Notes: generated by a model from the letters alone, not told the origin. Positions 25,047-34,326 are shown, counted from the stretch's first letter. The stretch: DNA of 64,000 nucleotides from Thalassospiraceae bacterium LMO-SO8 (GCA_031655335.1 CP134226.1:682001-746000); one strand, 5' to 3'. Translations and numbers: made by a program.

Positions 25047-26680
25047 GCCGCGCCGGCGCCGGCCTGACGGCGCGCCTTGCCGCGCCGCTCGCCGCCGACT
25101 TCGCGGAAGGTGTCGGCCCGGGCCTTCGACCAGCGCACCATCTGTTCGGGATCGCAGGTGCCGTCAAGCAGCCCGCCCACGGGCCATTCCGGATAAGCGA
25201 CGTCGCCGGCGACGGTCTCGCCGCTGTTCTGGCGCACGTTGAAGTGCTTGGGATGCAGTTCGGCCGGACTGTCGAGCCCCGCCGCCCCCACCATGTCGGC
25301 GACGGCGCGCAGCGTGTTGTCGTGGAAGCGGGCCACGCGATGGGCCTTGTCGTCGACGTTCAGCGCGCGCTGGCGCAGCGGATCCTGCGTCGCCACGCCG
25401 GTCGGGCAGGCGTTGGTGTGGCAGGCCTGGGCCTGGATGCAGCCGATGGCGAACATGAAGCCCCGCGCCGAATTGCACCAGTCGGCGCCCAGCGCCAGGG
25501 CGCGGGAAATGTCGAAGGCCGTGACCAGCTTACTCGCCGCCCCGATGCGCACACGGTCGCGAAGGCCCGCGCCGCGCAGGGTGTTGTGGACGAAGGTCAG
25601 GCCCTCGATCATCGGCGTGCCGATGTGGTTGGTGAATTCGAGCGGCGCCGCCCCGGTGCCGCCCTCGGTCCCGTCGACGACGATGAAGTCGGGCACGATG
25701 CCGGTTTCCAGCATGGCCTTGACCATGCACATGAATTCGCGCCGATGGCCGATACATAATTTGAACCCCACCGGCTTGCCGCCCGACAGGTCGCGCAGGG
25801 TGCCCAGGAATTCCATGAACTCGATGGGCGTGGTGAAGGCCGAATGGCCGGCCGGCGACACGCAGTCCACGCCCATGGGCACGCCCCGGGCCTCGGCGAT
25901 TTCCGGGGTGATCTTGGCCGCCGGCAGCACGCCGCCGTGGCCGGGCTTGGCCCCCTGAGACAGTTTCACCTCGATCATCTTGATCTGTTCCGACGCCGCC
26001 TGTTCCTTGAAGCGTTCCGGGCTGAACGAGCCGTCGTCGGCGCGGCAGCCGAAATAGCCCGAGCCGATTTCGTAGATCAGGTCGCCGCCGCCCTGGCGGT
26101 GATAGCGCGAAATGCCGCCCTCGCCCGTGTCATGGGCGAAGCCGCCCAGCCTGGCCCCCGTGTTGAGCGCCTGGATCGCGTTGGCGCTGAGCGCGCCGAA
26201 GCTCATGGCCGAGATGTTGTAGAGCGAGGCGTCATAGGGCTGCTTGCAGTCGGGCCCGCCGATCCGCACGCGGAAGTCATGGTCGTCGATATGCTTGGCG
26301 TTGACCGAATGGGTCAGCCAGGCGAAGCCGGGGGCGTAGACGTCTTCCCGCGTGCCGAACGGGCGCTTGTCCTCGACCCCCTTGGCCCGCTGATAGACGA
26401 GGGAGCGCTGCTCGCGCGAGAACGGCTGTTCGTCCTGGTCGCTTTCGATCAGGTACTGGCGGATTTCCGGGCGGATGCCCTCGAACAACCAGCGCATGTG
26501 CCCGATCACCGGATAGTTGCGCATGATCGCGTGGCGCGTCTGGCACAGGTCCCACACGCCCAATGCCGTCAACGCGGCGGCGATGATGGCGATGGGAATG
26601 ACCCAGAAATGAAAGAACGCCAGCGCGATAAGCACAGGCGTGGCGAGCACGAAAAGCGCGAAGGTGGTGAAGCGTTGCAT
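25043..26680 (-). CDS. FMN-binding glutamate synthase-like protein with N-terminal membrane anchor
   Basis: The 545-residue protein starts with two hydrophobic segments (about 5-40) and then has the FMN/glutamate-synthase barrel. Visible signs are SAMSFGALSANAIQAL, the GEGGISRYH loop, LSQGAKPGHGG, and GTEGGTGAAPLEF. The three iron-sulfur cysteines appear in CIQAQACHTNACPTG. Such stand-alone proteins lack the amidotransferase domain of GltB; the real reaction of this group is often unclear and some members act on methylated amines. No gltD-like partner is adjacent, so electron donor and substrate are unknown. Confidence 0.85.
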   Translation of the reverse strand: MQRFTTFALFVLATPVLIALAFFHFWVIPIAIIAAALTALGVWDLCQTRHAIMRNYPVIGHMRWLFEGIRPEIRQYLIESDQDEQPFSREQRSLVYQRAKGVEDKRPFGTREDVYAPGFAWLTHSVNAKHIDDHDFRVRIGGPDCKQPYDASLYNISAMSFGALSANAIQALNTGARLGGFAHDTGEGGISRYHRQGGGDLIYEIGSGYFGCRADDGSFSPERFKEQAASEQIKMIEVKLSQGAKPGHGGVLPAAKITPEIAEARGVPMGVDCVSPAGHSAFTTPIEFMEFLGTLRDLSGGKPVGFKLCIGHRREFMCMVKAMLETGIVPDFIVVDGTEGGTGAAPLEFTNHIGTPMIEGLTFVHNTLRGAGLRDRVRIGAASKLVTAFDISRALALGADWCNSARGFMFAIGCIQAQACHTNACPTGVATQDPLRQRALNVDDKAHRVARFHDNTLRAVADMVGAAGLDSPAELHPKHFNVRQNSGETVAGDVAYPEWPVGGLLDGTCDPEQMVRWSKARADTFREVGGERRGKARRQAGAGAA

Positions 26681-26874
26681 GGTGTTCCCCGGATCGGTGC
26701 GACGGCATCACTCTATCACCGGCGTTGCGCCAGTCCATCGGATCGTGTGTCTGGGGTCGGCGGGGCGCGGTTGGGGAAACCGGGTCTGCCGTGGCATCCG
26801 GTCATGAATTCTGGGCCTTGCGATTCGGGAATTCAGCAAACACACTGCACATCTAAATTGGGGGAGAAGATGCG

Positions 26875-27369
26875 ATGGCGAGCGCGAAGGACATGGCATT
26901 TATAGGGTGCCGACTGTTTGCGTTGTACGTCTTGTACCAAGCAATCCATAGGATTGGGTTTTCGGCGCTCTACCTTGATAAGGCGATTAAAACCGACCTC
27001 GGCCTGAACTTGGCTGAACCGACGATCCTCGCGTTAATCATTGATATCGCACTGTTTATACTTCTGTGGTTCGCAGCCGGGCGCATTGCAGCAGGCGTAA
27101 GCGGCGGCCAGGAAGACTCCAGCGGGGAAGCGTCTCTCTCCCGTAAGGAACTGCTTGCCACGGCAGTGGCCATCTGCGGCGTGTTTGTCCTGGTGATCGC
27201 AGTCCCTCGCGCGGCAGGCGTGCTCGCAACTTTCCTGTTCACCGGCAGAGCTGAAACCTTCCATCTCTTCCACATCATTCCCTTGCTGGGGATGGGCTTG
27301 ATCTGCATCTTCGGGGCAAGCTACTTCGCTGGCCTTGTCATCAAGGCACGTCGCTGGGGCCTCGACTGA
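26875..27369 (+). CDS. Orphan four-helix membrane protein of low GC content
   Basis: The 164-residue protein has four predicted membrane segments (about 8-28, 49-70, 93-115 and 135-157) and a short charged loop, SGGQEDSSGEASLSRKE. I recognise no family. ATG 26875 follows GGGGGAG by eight bases; another ATG five bases earlier is out of frame. Parts of the gene are about 50% GC against roughly 65% around it, and codon use differs, which suggests recent acquisition. The 194-bp upstream gap contains an inverted repeat TGAATTC-N17-GAATTCA at 26805-26835. Confidence 0.65.
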   Translation: MASAKDMAFIGCRLFALYVLYQAIHRIGFSALYLDKAIKTDLGLNLAEPTILALIIDIALFILLWFAAGRIAAGVSGGQEDSSGEASLSRKELLATAVAICGVFVLVIAVPRAAGVLATFLFTGRAETFHLFHIIPLLGMGLICIFGASYFAGLVIKARRWGLD

Positions 27370-27385
27370 CCGTCACCGCCGGCTT

Positions 27386-28438
27386 TTATGCCCCGCGGAT
27401 GACCACCTTCAACGCCTCCTTGGCGATCATGGCGCGCAGCGCGGCCTCGGTCTGCTCGATGGGCATTTCGGCGGTGAGCATAAGGTCGGCCTTGAACGCG
27501 GGGTCGGCCAGCATGTCCAGCGCCCGGCGGACCGTGTCGGGGCGGTGGTGGTAGACGCCCTTCACGGTCAGCTCGCTGTAGTGAACCGCGTGGGTGTCCA
27601 AGGGGATCGAGGTGCCGGGGGCGCAGCCGCCGAACAGATTGATCAGGCCGCCGGGGCGCACGGAGTTGATGGCGTCGACCCAGACTTCCGGCACGCCGGA
27701 GGCATCGACGGCGACCCAGGCCCCCTGACCGCCCTCGGTCAGGGCCTTCACTTTCTCGGCCTGGCCGCCGCCGCGGTCGATCCGCACGACTTGGGCCGCG
27801 CCCAACTGTTTGCCGACCGCGAGGCGCGGCGGGTTAGGGTCGGCCAGGATGACCCGGTGCCCGGCCCGTGCCAGCGCCCCCACGAACAACAGCCCGATGG
27901 GCCCGGCGCCGAACAGGACGACCTCCGTCCCCGGGCCGTATTTGTCCAGTTCGCAGGCGTCCATGCCGTGCAGCACGCAGGCCAGCGGTTCCGTCAGCGC
28001 CGCCTTGGCGAAGGCCAGACCCTTGGGAATTTTATAGGTGTTGCGGTCGACGAAACGGGCGGGGATGCGGATGAATTCGGCGAAGGCGCCGTTGATGTAT
28101 TGCAGGTCGGCGCAGAGGTTTTCCCGCCCGCGCGCGCAGTAGTCACAGTCGCCGCAGGGGGCGGAATTGGCGACCACCACGGCGTCGCCTTCGCGGAATT
28201 TCGTGACGCCCTTGCCCATGGCCGCCACCCGGCCCGCCATTTCATGGCCGAACAGGGTCGGCACCTTGAGCATGCGGGGATGGCCGCCGCGCTTGAACAC
28301 CTTCACATCCGTGCCGCAGGTGGTCGCGGCCTCGATGCTCAGGATGATCTCGCCGTCGTCGGGGACCGGCACGGGCAGGTCGCGGACCTCGATGGTTTCG
28401 GGGCCGAGCAGCATGGCCCCCTTCATCATGCAGGTCAT
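27386..28438 (-). CDS. Zinc-dependent alcohol dehydrogenase (MDR family), second of a pair
   Basis: The 350-residue enzyme has the catalytic-zinc Cys in TTCGTDVKVF, the HExxG-like GHEMAGRV, the structural-zinc cluster APCGDCDYCARGRENLC and the Rossmann GAGPIGLL. It probably oxidises a secondary alcohol or polyol with NAD(P)+. ATG 28438 follows GGAAGG; the frame is open further upstream but overlaps the other dehydrogenase gene. It starts four bases after the stop of that gene, so the two are co-expressed. The two share architecture but differ widely in sequence and may act on successive substrates. Confidence 0.88.
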   Translation of the reverse strand: MTCMMKGAMLLGPETIEVRDLPVPVPDDGEIILSIEAATTCGTDVKVFKRGGHPRMLKVPTLFGHEMAGRVAAMGKGVTKFREGDAVVVANSAPCGDCDYCARGRENLCADLQYINGAFAEFIRIPARFVDRNTYKIPKGLAFAKAALTEPLACVLHGMDACELDKYGPGTEVVLFGAGPIGLLFVGALARAGHRVILADPNPPRLAVGKQLGAAQVVRIDRGGGQAEKVKALTEGGQGAWVAVDASGVPEVWVDAINSVRPGGLINLFGGCAPGTSIPLDTHAVHYSELTVKGVYHHRPDTVRRALDMLADPAFKADLMLTAEMPIEQTEAALRAMIAKEALKVVIRGA

Positions 28439-28442
28439 GGCG

Positions 28443-29516
28443 TCAGCTTCCTTCCGCCGCGCGGGACGGCGTGAACAGAACCTTGAGCGCCTTGCGCGCG
28501 CGCACCAGATCAAGGCCCGCCTGAAAATCGTCCAAGGGCATCCTGTGGGTGACCAGCGGCGTCGGGTCCAGCGCCCCCGAGGCGATCAGGTCGAACACCC
28601 GGCCCTGTTCGGCGACGGCGCCGGAATAGGTGCCGAGGATGCGCCGTTCGTATTTGAACAGGTCGTTGAGGTCGAAATCGGCGGCCTGGCCCTCCCCTTT
28701 TTCATTGGCCGGCGCATGGGCGAACAGGACGACGCTGCCGCCCTGGCGGGTCAGGCCGAGGGCCGCCTTGAGCGGCCCCGCACCCCCGACCGTGTCGAAC
28801 ACGGCGTCGGCGCCCGCACCATTGGTCAGGTCGCCCACGGCGGCCTTGGCCGCGTCGCCCGGGGCGGCGGCGGCGTCCGCGCCCAGTTTCACCGCCAGGT
28901 CGCGGCGGTCGTCCTGGGGATCGACGACGGCGACGCGCACGCCGGGCAGGGCCGCCTTGAGCACCAACAGATGCAGCAGACCCATGCTGCCCGCGCCCTG
29001 GATCACGGCGGCGCCGTCGGCGGCGATCTCCGCCCGCTCCACCCCGCGCAGCACGCAGGCGGCCGGTTCCATGAACACGGCGGCCGCGTCCGACACGCCG
29101 TCGGGCACGCGATGCGCCGCCTGGGCCGTGGCCCGGGCCTTGATCAGCACCGTGTCGGAAAAGCCGCCGGGGGCCATCAGGTTTTCGCGGAAGGTGTCGC
29201 ACATGGTCTCGTTGCCGCGCCGGCACATCAGGCAGGTGCCGCAGGGCACATGATGCGGCACGGCAATGCGGTCGCCGGGCTTGAAATCCGTCACGCCGTC
29301 GCCGAGCGCCATCACCTCGCCCACCAGTTCATGGCCCAGCACCGTGCCCGGCTGCGCCGCCCCCGTGTCCAGCTTGAACAAATCCGTGCCGCAGAAGCCG
29401 ACGACGCGCAGTTTGAGCAGCATTTCGCCCGGCCCCACGGTGGGCACCGCGCGCGGCTCCAACTGGGTGCGGTCGCCGCCGCGGCAGGCAATGACATTGT
29501 TGGCGGGCTGGGACAT
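28443..29516 (-). CDS. Zinc-dependent alcohol dehydrogenase (MDR family), first of a pair
   Basis: The 357-residue enzyme shows VGFCGTDLFKL, GHELVGEVMALG, the structural-zinc cluster VPCGTCLMCRRGNETMC and a cofactor-binding GAGSMGLL. ATG 29516 is preceded by GAGGAG at five bases; upstream sequence in frame only mirrors the neighbouring gene. It is the first dehydrogenase of a tight operon whose upstream partner is the decarboxylase-like gene ending at 29545. Substrate not determined. The three-gene order suggests a small catabolic route. Confidence 0.88.
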   Translation of the reverse strand: MSQPANNVIACRGGDRTQLEPRAVPTVGPGEMLLKLRVVGFCGTDLFKLDTGAAQPGTVLGHELVGEVMALGDGVTDFKPGDRIAVPHHVPCGTCLMCRRGNETMCDTFRENLMAPGGFSDTVLIKARATAQAAHRVPDGVSDAAAVFMEPAACVLRGVERAEIAADGAAVIQGAGSMGLLHLLVLKAALPGVRVAVVDPQDDRRDLAVKLGADAAAAPGDAAKAAVGDLTNGAGADAVFDTVGGAGPLKAALGLTRQGGSVVLFAHAPANEKGEGQAADFDLNDLFKYERRILGTYSGAVAEQGRVFDLIASGALDPTPLVTHRMPLDDFQAGLDLVRARKALKVLFTPSRAAEGS

Positions 29517-29544
29517 GGGCTCCTCGATTTCCGTCAGCCGATTA

Positions 29545-30537
29545 TCATAGCAGTGACGGATGGAAAAGTTCTTCGGGTTCGACGCGGCGGGGGGCCAGGT
29601 GCTGAACCTGGGACCAGCGGCACATGGCGTCCAGTTCCGCCCGGTTGGCGCGGAACCCGTAGGACCAGAAATCGGGGCCCATGAGGGCGCGGGTTTCCTC
29701 CATGTCGGCATGGAAGAACGGCAGGGTCAGGCGGTTGGCGGACCCCCGCCATATGCCTTCCAGCTTGGCCATCGCGAGGTCTCGGGCCTGGGTGAAGGCG
29801 TCGAACAGGGCCCGAGGCAGCCAGGGATTGGCATCGGCAAGGGTCTTGCGCACCCCGATGGCATGCATGATGGGAAAGAATCCGGTCTTGGCGTGATAGG
29901 CGCGCTCGACATCGGCGAAATCGGGGAACAGGCGCCGGACGCGGGGATCGCCCGCGACCAGGGCGTTCAGCGGCTTGGGCGCGAACACGGCGTCCAATTC
30001 CCCCGCCAGCAGCAGGTCCTGCAAGGTCTCCCCCGCCTCGATCGGCGTCACCGACATGTGCGGCGGCAGGTCGAGGGTCAGGCGGTCCTTGCGCGTGCCT
30101 TCCTCCAGCGCGCCCGTGCGCCATTGGAAGCTGTCCGTATCGACGCCGTATTCGTCGGCCAGGATACCCCGCATCCACAGCGCCGCCGTCATCTGATATT
30201 CGGGCACGCCAACGCGCTTGCCCTCCAGATCCTTCGGCGTTTCGATGCCCGCGTCGGCGCGCACGACGAAACCGTTGTGGCGGAACGCGCGGGACAGGAA
30301 CACGGGGATGGCGACATAGGCGCCTTCGCCCTTGGCGACCTGAAGGATGTAGGACGACATGGACATTTCCGTCACATCGAACCGGGCTTCCCCCACGGCG
30401 AGGGGAAACAGGGCCGAAGTCGGATGGACCTGGGCGTCGAGGCGGCAGCCGGCAACGGCGACCCGGCCGTCCAGCACGGCGGCGGCGCGGTCGTAGTCCC
30501 AGCAGGCCAGGGTGAGGTCGAGGGGGGTATCGGTCAT
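29545..30537 (-). CDS. 4,5-dihydroxyphthalate decarboxylase-like protein (periplasmic-binding-protein fold)
   Basis: The 330-residue protein follows the pattern of the phthalate pathway decarboxylase (Pht5-like): EMSMSSYILQVAKGEG, AIPVFLSRAFRHN, VGVPEYQMTAALWMRGIL (in parts VPEYQMTAAL) and FFPIMHAIGVR. The fold derives from solute-binding proteins, but no signal peptide is present, so it is probably a cytosolic enzyme. It leads the operon with the two alcohol dehydrogenases. No phthalate dioxygenase genes are near, so the true substrate may be another hydroxylated aromatic acid. Family good, reaction inferred. Confidence 0.8.
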   Translation of the reverse strand: MTDTPLDLTLACWDYDRAAAVLDGRVAVAGCRLDAQVHPTSALFPLAVGEARFDVTEMSMSSYILQVAKGEGAYVAIPVFLSRAFRHNGFVVRADAGIETPKDLEGKRVGVPEYQMTAALWMRGILADEYGVDTDSFQWRTGALEEGTRKDRLTLDLPPHMSVTPIEAGETLQDLLLAGELDAVFAPKPLNALVAGDPRVRRLFPDFADVERAYHAKTGFFPIMHAIGVRKTLADANPWLPRALFDAFTQARDLAMAKLEGIWRGSANRLTLPFFHADMEETRALMGPDFWSYGFRANRAELDAMCRWSQVQHLAPRRVEPEELFHPSLL

Positions 30538-30613
30538 GGCGGTCGAGAATAGAGGCGTTTATCATCGCCGCCAATACGGGCCGTGCGCCCGCCAACGGGA
30601 GGAGAACCGAGAC

Positions 30614-31054
30614 ATGCCGCAAATGACCCTGGACCTGGCCGTCGCCATCGTCGACGGGGCGCTCGCGAAGGGGCGCGACATCGCCTGCGCGCCGCTCACC
30701 GTGGCCGTGCTCGACGCGGGCGGACATATCGTCGCGCTCAAGCGACAGGACGACAGTGGCATCCTCAGGGTCGAGATCGCGGTCGGAAAAGCCTATGGCG
30801 CGCTCGGCTTCGGCGTCGGCGGGCGGGAACTGCGGGAAAAGAACCCCAAGTTCATGGCTGGCGTGATCTCGACGGCGCCCAACGGCATGGTCCCCGCCCC
30901 CGGCGGCGTGCTGATCCGCGATCCCGACACGGGGCGCATCATCGGCGCCTGCGGCATCTCCGGCGACACCGGCGAGCGCGACGAGGAATGCGCCGTGGCG
31001 GGGATCGAAGGCCAGGGACTGCGCGCGGACCCGGGCGAGGCCAAGGCGCACTAA
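30614..31054 (+). CDS. GlcG/HbpS-like heme-binding domain protein
   Basis: The 146-residue protein fits the GlcG/DUF336 group: LTVAVLDAGGHIVALKRQDDS near residue 25-45 and GGVLIRDPDTGRIIGACGISGDTG near 100. Members bind heme or small molecules and are often found in operons for 2-hydroxy acid or glycol use. ATG 30614 follows GGGAGGAG by nine bases. It is divergent from the decarboxylase-like gene 76 bp away and converges on the polyphosphate kinase gene four bases from its end. No signal peptide, so cytosolic. Confidence 0.8.
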   Translation: MPQMTLDLAVAIVDGALAKGRDIACAPLTVAVLDAGGHIVALKRQDDSGILRVEIAVGKAYGALGFGVGGRELREKNPKFMAGVISTAPNGMVPAPGGVLIRDPDTGRIIGACGISGDTGERDEECAVAGIEGQGLRADPGEAKAH

Positions 31055-31057
31055 GCC

Positions 31058-32566
31058 TTATCTGAGCCTGGCTTCCAAACTCTCGCAGACCGTGCGGATG
31101 ATCTTGAGGCGGGCAAAGCGTTTGTTGTTGGCTTCGACCAGGGTCCAGGGGGCGGCGGCCGTACTGGTACGTTCGACCATGTCATTCACCGCCGCCTCGT
31201 AATCGTCCCATTTCTCGCGGTTGCGCCAGTCCTCGTCCGTCAGCTTCCAGGCCTTCCACGGCGTCGCCTGGCGGGCCAGGAAACGGCGTTCCTGTTCGTC
31301 CTTGTCGATGTGCAGCCAGAACTTCACCAGGTTGGTGCCGTGGCCGGTCAGTTCGGCCTCGAACTCGTTGATCTCGCGGTAGGCGCGGCGCCAGTCGGCC
31401 GGCGGTATCATGTTTTCCACCCGCTCGACCAAAACGCGGCCGTACCAGCTGCGGTCATAGATGGTGAACCGCCCGGCCCGCGAGACGTGGCGCCAGAACC
31501 GCCACAGATAATGGTGGGCCAGTTCCTCGTCCGTCGGCGCCGCGACGGGGATCACCCGAACGGCCCGCGCGTCCAGCGCCGGGGTCAGGCGGCGGATCGC
31601 CCCGCCCTTGCCGGCGGCGTCCCATCCTTCGAACACCAGGACGCTCGACACCCCTTTCGCCTGCGCCTTGAGGAAGGCCGCATGCAGGCGGGGACGCAGT
31701 TTCTTGAGTTCGTCCGCGTATTTCTTGCGGCTGACGCTCTGGGTCAGGTCCAGGCTGTCGAGGATGGTTTCGTTCGCCCCGGCGCCGTTGCCGGCCTTCG
31801 CGGCCGCGCGGGACCGGCGCTTGCCGGCGGCGGCCGCGGCCTTGGCCTCGGCCCTGCGGCGGTCCAATTCCTCGCGCAGCCGGTCGCGGATCGTGGTCAG
31901 CACGGTCAGTTCCCGATACCGCCTATCCACGCCTTCGACGATCTTCCATTGGAACCGTCCGGCGCTGGTCTGCGTGATGATGCGTTCCGCCGCGGCGATG
32001 AACGTGTCGTAGAGCTTGTAATGCTTCCAGTCGCTGTCGGTGATCTTCCAGTGGTGATCCGGATTTTTCTCCAGCTTTTTAAGGCGCGCCTTCTGGGCCT
32101 TCTTGTCGAGATGCATCCAGAATTTCAGGATCACCGCCCCGTCGTCGGCCAGGGTGCGTTCGAACTGCACGATGCGTTGCAGCCGGGTATCCAGCCTGGC
32201 CTTGCCGATGCGCCCGTGCACCCGGTCCAACAACGGCTGGGAATACCAGGCGGACAGGAACAGCCCGATCTTGCCGTCGGACGGCAGATCGCGCCAATAG
32301 CGCCAGAACGCCGGGCGCTCGCGCTCCTCGTCCGACGGCTTGTCATAGGCGCAGGTGACCAGCCAGCGCGGGTCCATCCATTCGTTGAGAAGGTTGACGC
32401 TCTCGCTTTTGCCCGCCCCGTCGACGCCGGCGAACAGCACGATGACGGGGAAATCGGCCTGGCGCAGCTCCTGCTGCAATCGGACCATCTCGGCCCGCAG
32501 CTCCGGCTCGATGGCCTCGAATTCTGCCTTCGTGACCTTGCGGTTAAGCTCTGCGGCTTCGAACAT
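31058..32566 (-). CDS. pap: Polyphosphate:AMP phosphotransferase (two-domain PPK2)
   Basis: The 502-residue protein has two tandem PPK2 domains. The first (about 20-240) holds Walker A GVDGAGKS and the lid YDKPSDEERERPAFWRYW region, in parts YDKPSDEE and FWRYWRDLP. The second (about 280-500) holds EGWDAAGKGG and YDRSWYGRVLVERVE. This duplicated form is typical of enzymes that phosphorylate AMP to ADP with polyphosphate. A basic Ala/Lys-rich linker joins the two. Class II enzymes have this double length. It is a single gene with its own start and links polyphosphate reserves to nucleotide pools. Confidence 0.9.
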   Translation of the reverse strand: MFEAAELNRKVTKAEFEAIEPELRAEMVRLQQELRQADFPVIVLFAGVDGAGKSESVNLLNEWMDPRWLVTCAYDKPSDEERERPAFWRYWRDLPSDGKIGLFLSAWYSQPLLDRVHGRIGKARLDTRLQRIVQFERTLADDGAVILKFWMHLDKKAQKARLKKLEKNPDHHWKITDSDWKHYKLYDTFIAAAERIITQTSAGRFQWKIVEGVDRRYRELTVLTTIRDRLREELDRRRAEAKAAAAAGKRRSRAAAKAGNGAGANETILDSLDLTQSVSRKKYADELKKLRPRLHAAFLKAQAKGVSSVLVFEGWDAAGKGGAIRRLTPALDARAVRVIPVAAPTDEELAHHYLWRFWRHVSRAGRFTIYDRSWYGRVLVERVENMIPPADWRRAYREINEFEAELTGHGTNLVKFWLHIDKDEQERRFLARQATPWKAWKLTDEDWRNREKWDDYEAAVNDMVERTSTAAAPWTLVEANNKRFARLKIIRTVCESLEARLR

Positions 32567-32599
32567 TCGCGACCTTCGTCTGTCCCCCGGCGGACAGCC

Positions 32600-33403
32600 C
32601 TATTCTTCCAGGCAGTCCGGGTCTTCGCGCAGAACCTTCCGCGCGTAGTAGTGGAAGCTGGCGTTCAGGGGTTGCGGTTTCAGGCGGTAATCGTGGGCTT
32701 CCTGGCCGCGTTTGGGATCGATTTCCTGGATCGTGCCGGCGGCCTGGGCCATCAGTTGCAGGCGCGCCGCGTATTCGATGTAGAGCGAGCGCATGGCCGC
32801 TTCCTCGACCGTCGCCGTCGCCGCCAATTGCCCGTGATTGGCCAGCAGGATCGAATGCTTGCCGCCGAGCGCAGTCGAGATCAGATCCCCTTCCTCATCG
32901 CCGATGGGCGGGCCGGGCCAGTAGTCGAGAAACGCGCAATCCTCGTAGAACATGGCCGTGTCCATATGGGCCGCCTTCAGCGGCACCCCGATCATGGACA
33001 GCGCCGAGACATAGGGCGGATGGGTGTGCACGACGCAATGGACGTCGGCCCGCGCCTTGTAGATCCAAAGATGAAAGCGGTTCGACGGATTGGCCATGCC
33101 CTCCCCTTGAAGAACCTTCAGATCGCCGTCGACCAGCAGGAAATCGCCGGCGCGGATTTCGTCCAGGCCCAGGCCGAACCGCGCGGTCCACATGGTGCCG
33201 GCCTCGGGCCCCCGGGCGGTGATCTGCCCCGCCAGGGCGTTGCCGTGGCCTTCGCGCGCCAGCATGCGCGCGGTCAACGCCAGTTTCTGGCGCAGGGTCC
33301 ATTGGTCCGTCTTGACGAGGTTCGCCTCCATCTCGGCGGTCGCCCGCCGGTCGAAGGTATCCTTGGAAGCGTGTTTGCCTGCCTTGCCGTCGCCGTCCGC
33401 CAT
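32600..33403 (-). CDS. Class II aldolase/adducin family protein
   Basis: The 267-residue protein shows the zinc-binding HTHPPYVSAL (near 123-125), LLANHGQLA with a further His (near 188) and HLWIYKARADVHCVV. Members are fuculose-phosphate aldolase relatives and decarboxylases; the usual catalytic Glu of the aldolases is not obvious at its position before HLWIY, where NPSNRF stands. ATG 33403 follows GGAGG. It lies between the PPK2 gene (same strand) and a divergent nitroreductase. The reaction is unknown. Confidence 0.82.
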   Translation of the reverse strand: MADGDGKAGKHASKDTFDRRATAEMEANLVKTDQWTLRQKLALTARMLAREGHGNALAGQITARGPEAGTMWTARFGLGLDEIRAGDFLLVDGDLKVLQGEGMANPSNRFHLWIYKARADVHCVVHTHPPYVSALSMIGVPLKAAHMDTAMFYEDCAFLDYWPGPPIGDEEGDLISTALGGKHSILLANHGQLAATATVEEAAMRSLYIEYAARLQLMAQAAGTIQEIDPKRGQEAHDYRLKPQPLNASFHYYARKVLREDPDCLEE

Positions 33404-33501
33404 TGTCGTCCTCCTTCATCCGCCGTTGGATGTCCTGCACTTGGCCTTGCCGGATTTCGATGGTAGGTCAGAACATACCGACCGAACAAAGGAATATGAC
33501 C

Positions 33502-34230
33502 ATGCCCAACCACGACGGCGCCGCCGTTTCCCCCGCCGTTCCGCAGGATATCCAGGCGGAAATCGTTGAAACCGCCATCACCTCGCGCGCGTCGATCCGC
33601 GCCTTTCTGCCGACGCCCGTGCCCCGGGAAACCATCGAGCGCATCCTCACCGCCGCCTCCTACGCGCCCTCGGGCTCCAACATGCAGCCCTGGAAGGTGC
33701 GCGTGGTCGCCGGTGACGTGCGGGACCGGCTGATCGAGGCCGTGAGCGCGGAACACGACGCCGGGCGTGCCCAGGAACGGGATTTCAAGTATTACCCCGA
33801 CCCCTTCCCCGAACCCTATCTCACGCGCCGCCGGGCCACGGGCTGGGGGCTGTACGGCACCCTCGGCATCGCAAAGGGCGACAAGGAGGCCATGCACCGC
33901 CAGCACGGGCGCAACTTCCTGCTGTTCGACGCCCCCGTGGGGCTGGTCTTCACCATCGACAACACGCTGGAGATGGGCAGCTGGCTCGATTACGGCACCT
34001 TCCTGCAGAACATCATGGTGATGGCGCGGGGTCTCGGTCTGCATACCTGCCCACAGGCGGCCTGGTGTTCCTTCCACACCACGGTAAAGCAGGTCCTGGA
34101 CATCCCCGAGGACGAGATCGTGGTCTGCGGCATGGCGCTCGGCCATGCGGACCCGGACGCGGTCGCCAATACCTTCCGCCCGGTGCGCGAACCCGTCGAC
34201 GGCTTCACCCGGTTCATGGGCTTCGACTAA
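33502..34230 (+). CDS. Nitroreductase family FMN-dependent oxidoreductase
   Basis: The 242-residue protein has the FMN-phosphate motif SRASIRAFLPTPVP (near 28-41), then PSGSNMQPW, and GLHTCPQAAWCSF and CGMALGHAD near the C-terminus. These enzymes reduce nitroaromatics, quinones or similar groups with NAD(P)H. ATG 33502 has AAAGGA nine bases upstream; ATG 33496 is in frame but too near the ribosome site. It is divergent from the aldolase-like gene. Substrate unknown. Confidence 0.88.
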   Translation: MPNHDGAAVSPAVPQDIQAEIVETAITSRASIRAFLPTPVPRETIERILTAASYAPSGSNMQPWKVRVVAGDVRDRLIEAVSAEHDAGRAQERDFKYYPDPFPEPYLTRRRATGWGLYGTLGIAKGDKEAMHRQHGRNFLLFDAPVGLVFTIDNTLEMGSWLDYGTFLQNIMVMARGLGLHTCPQAAWCSFHTTVKQVLDIPEDEIVVCGMALGHADPDAVANTFRPVREPVDGFTRFMGFD

Positions 34231-34243
34231 CCCTCTCCCCGGT

Positions 34244-34326
34244 AAAATCGGCGAAAAATAGCCCGCCGGAAAACCCTGCTCGCGATAGGGGCGTGAGCAA
34301 GGGGGGCTTCCGCGCGTGCCGATTTT
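34244..34326 (+). other. Highly structured intergenic element, possible terminator or RNA
   Basis: An outer stem AAAATCGGC (34244-34252) with GCCGATTTT (34318-34326) encloses CGGAA/TTCCG and a long inner hairpin, CCCTGCTCGCG with CGTGAGCAAGGG. The 3' side ends in a T-run and then an AT-rich stretch. It follows the nitroreductase gene by 13 bases. It may be an elaborate terminator; I know no riboswitch class that fits. The remaining gap to 34475 is AT-rich and probably holds the promoter of the next gene. Confidence 0.4.

Noticed and set aside
31310-33466. A 718-codon plus-strand open frame
   Set aside because: It spans two real minus-strand genes (PPK2 and the aldolase-like gene) and lacks any recognisable domain.
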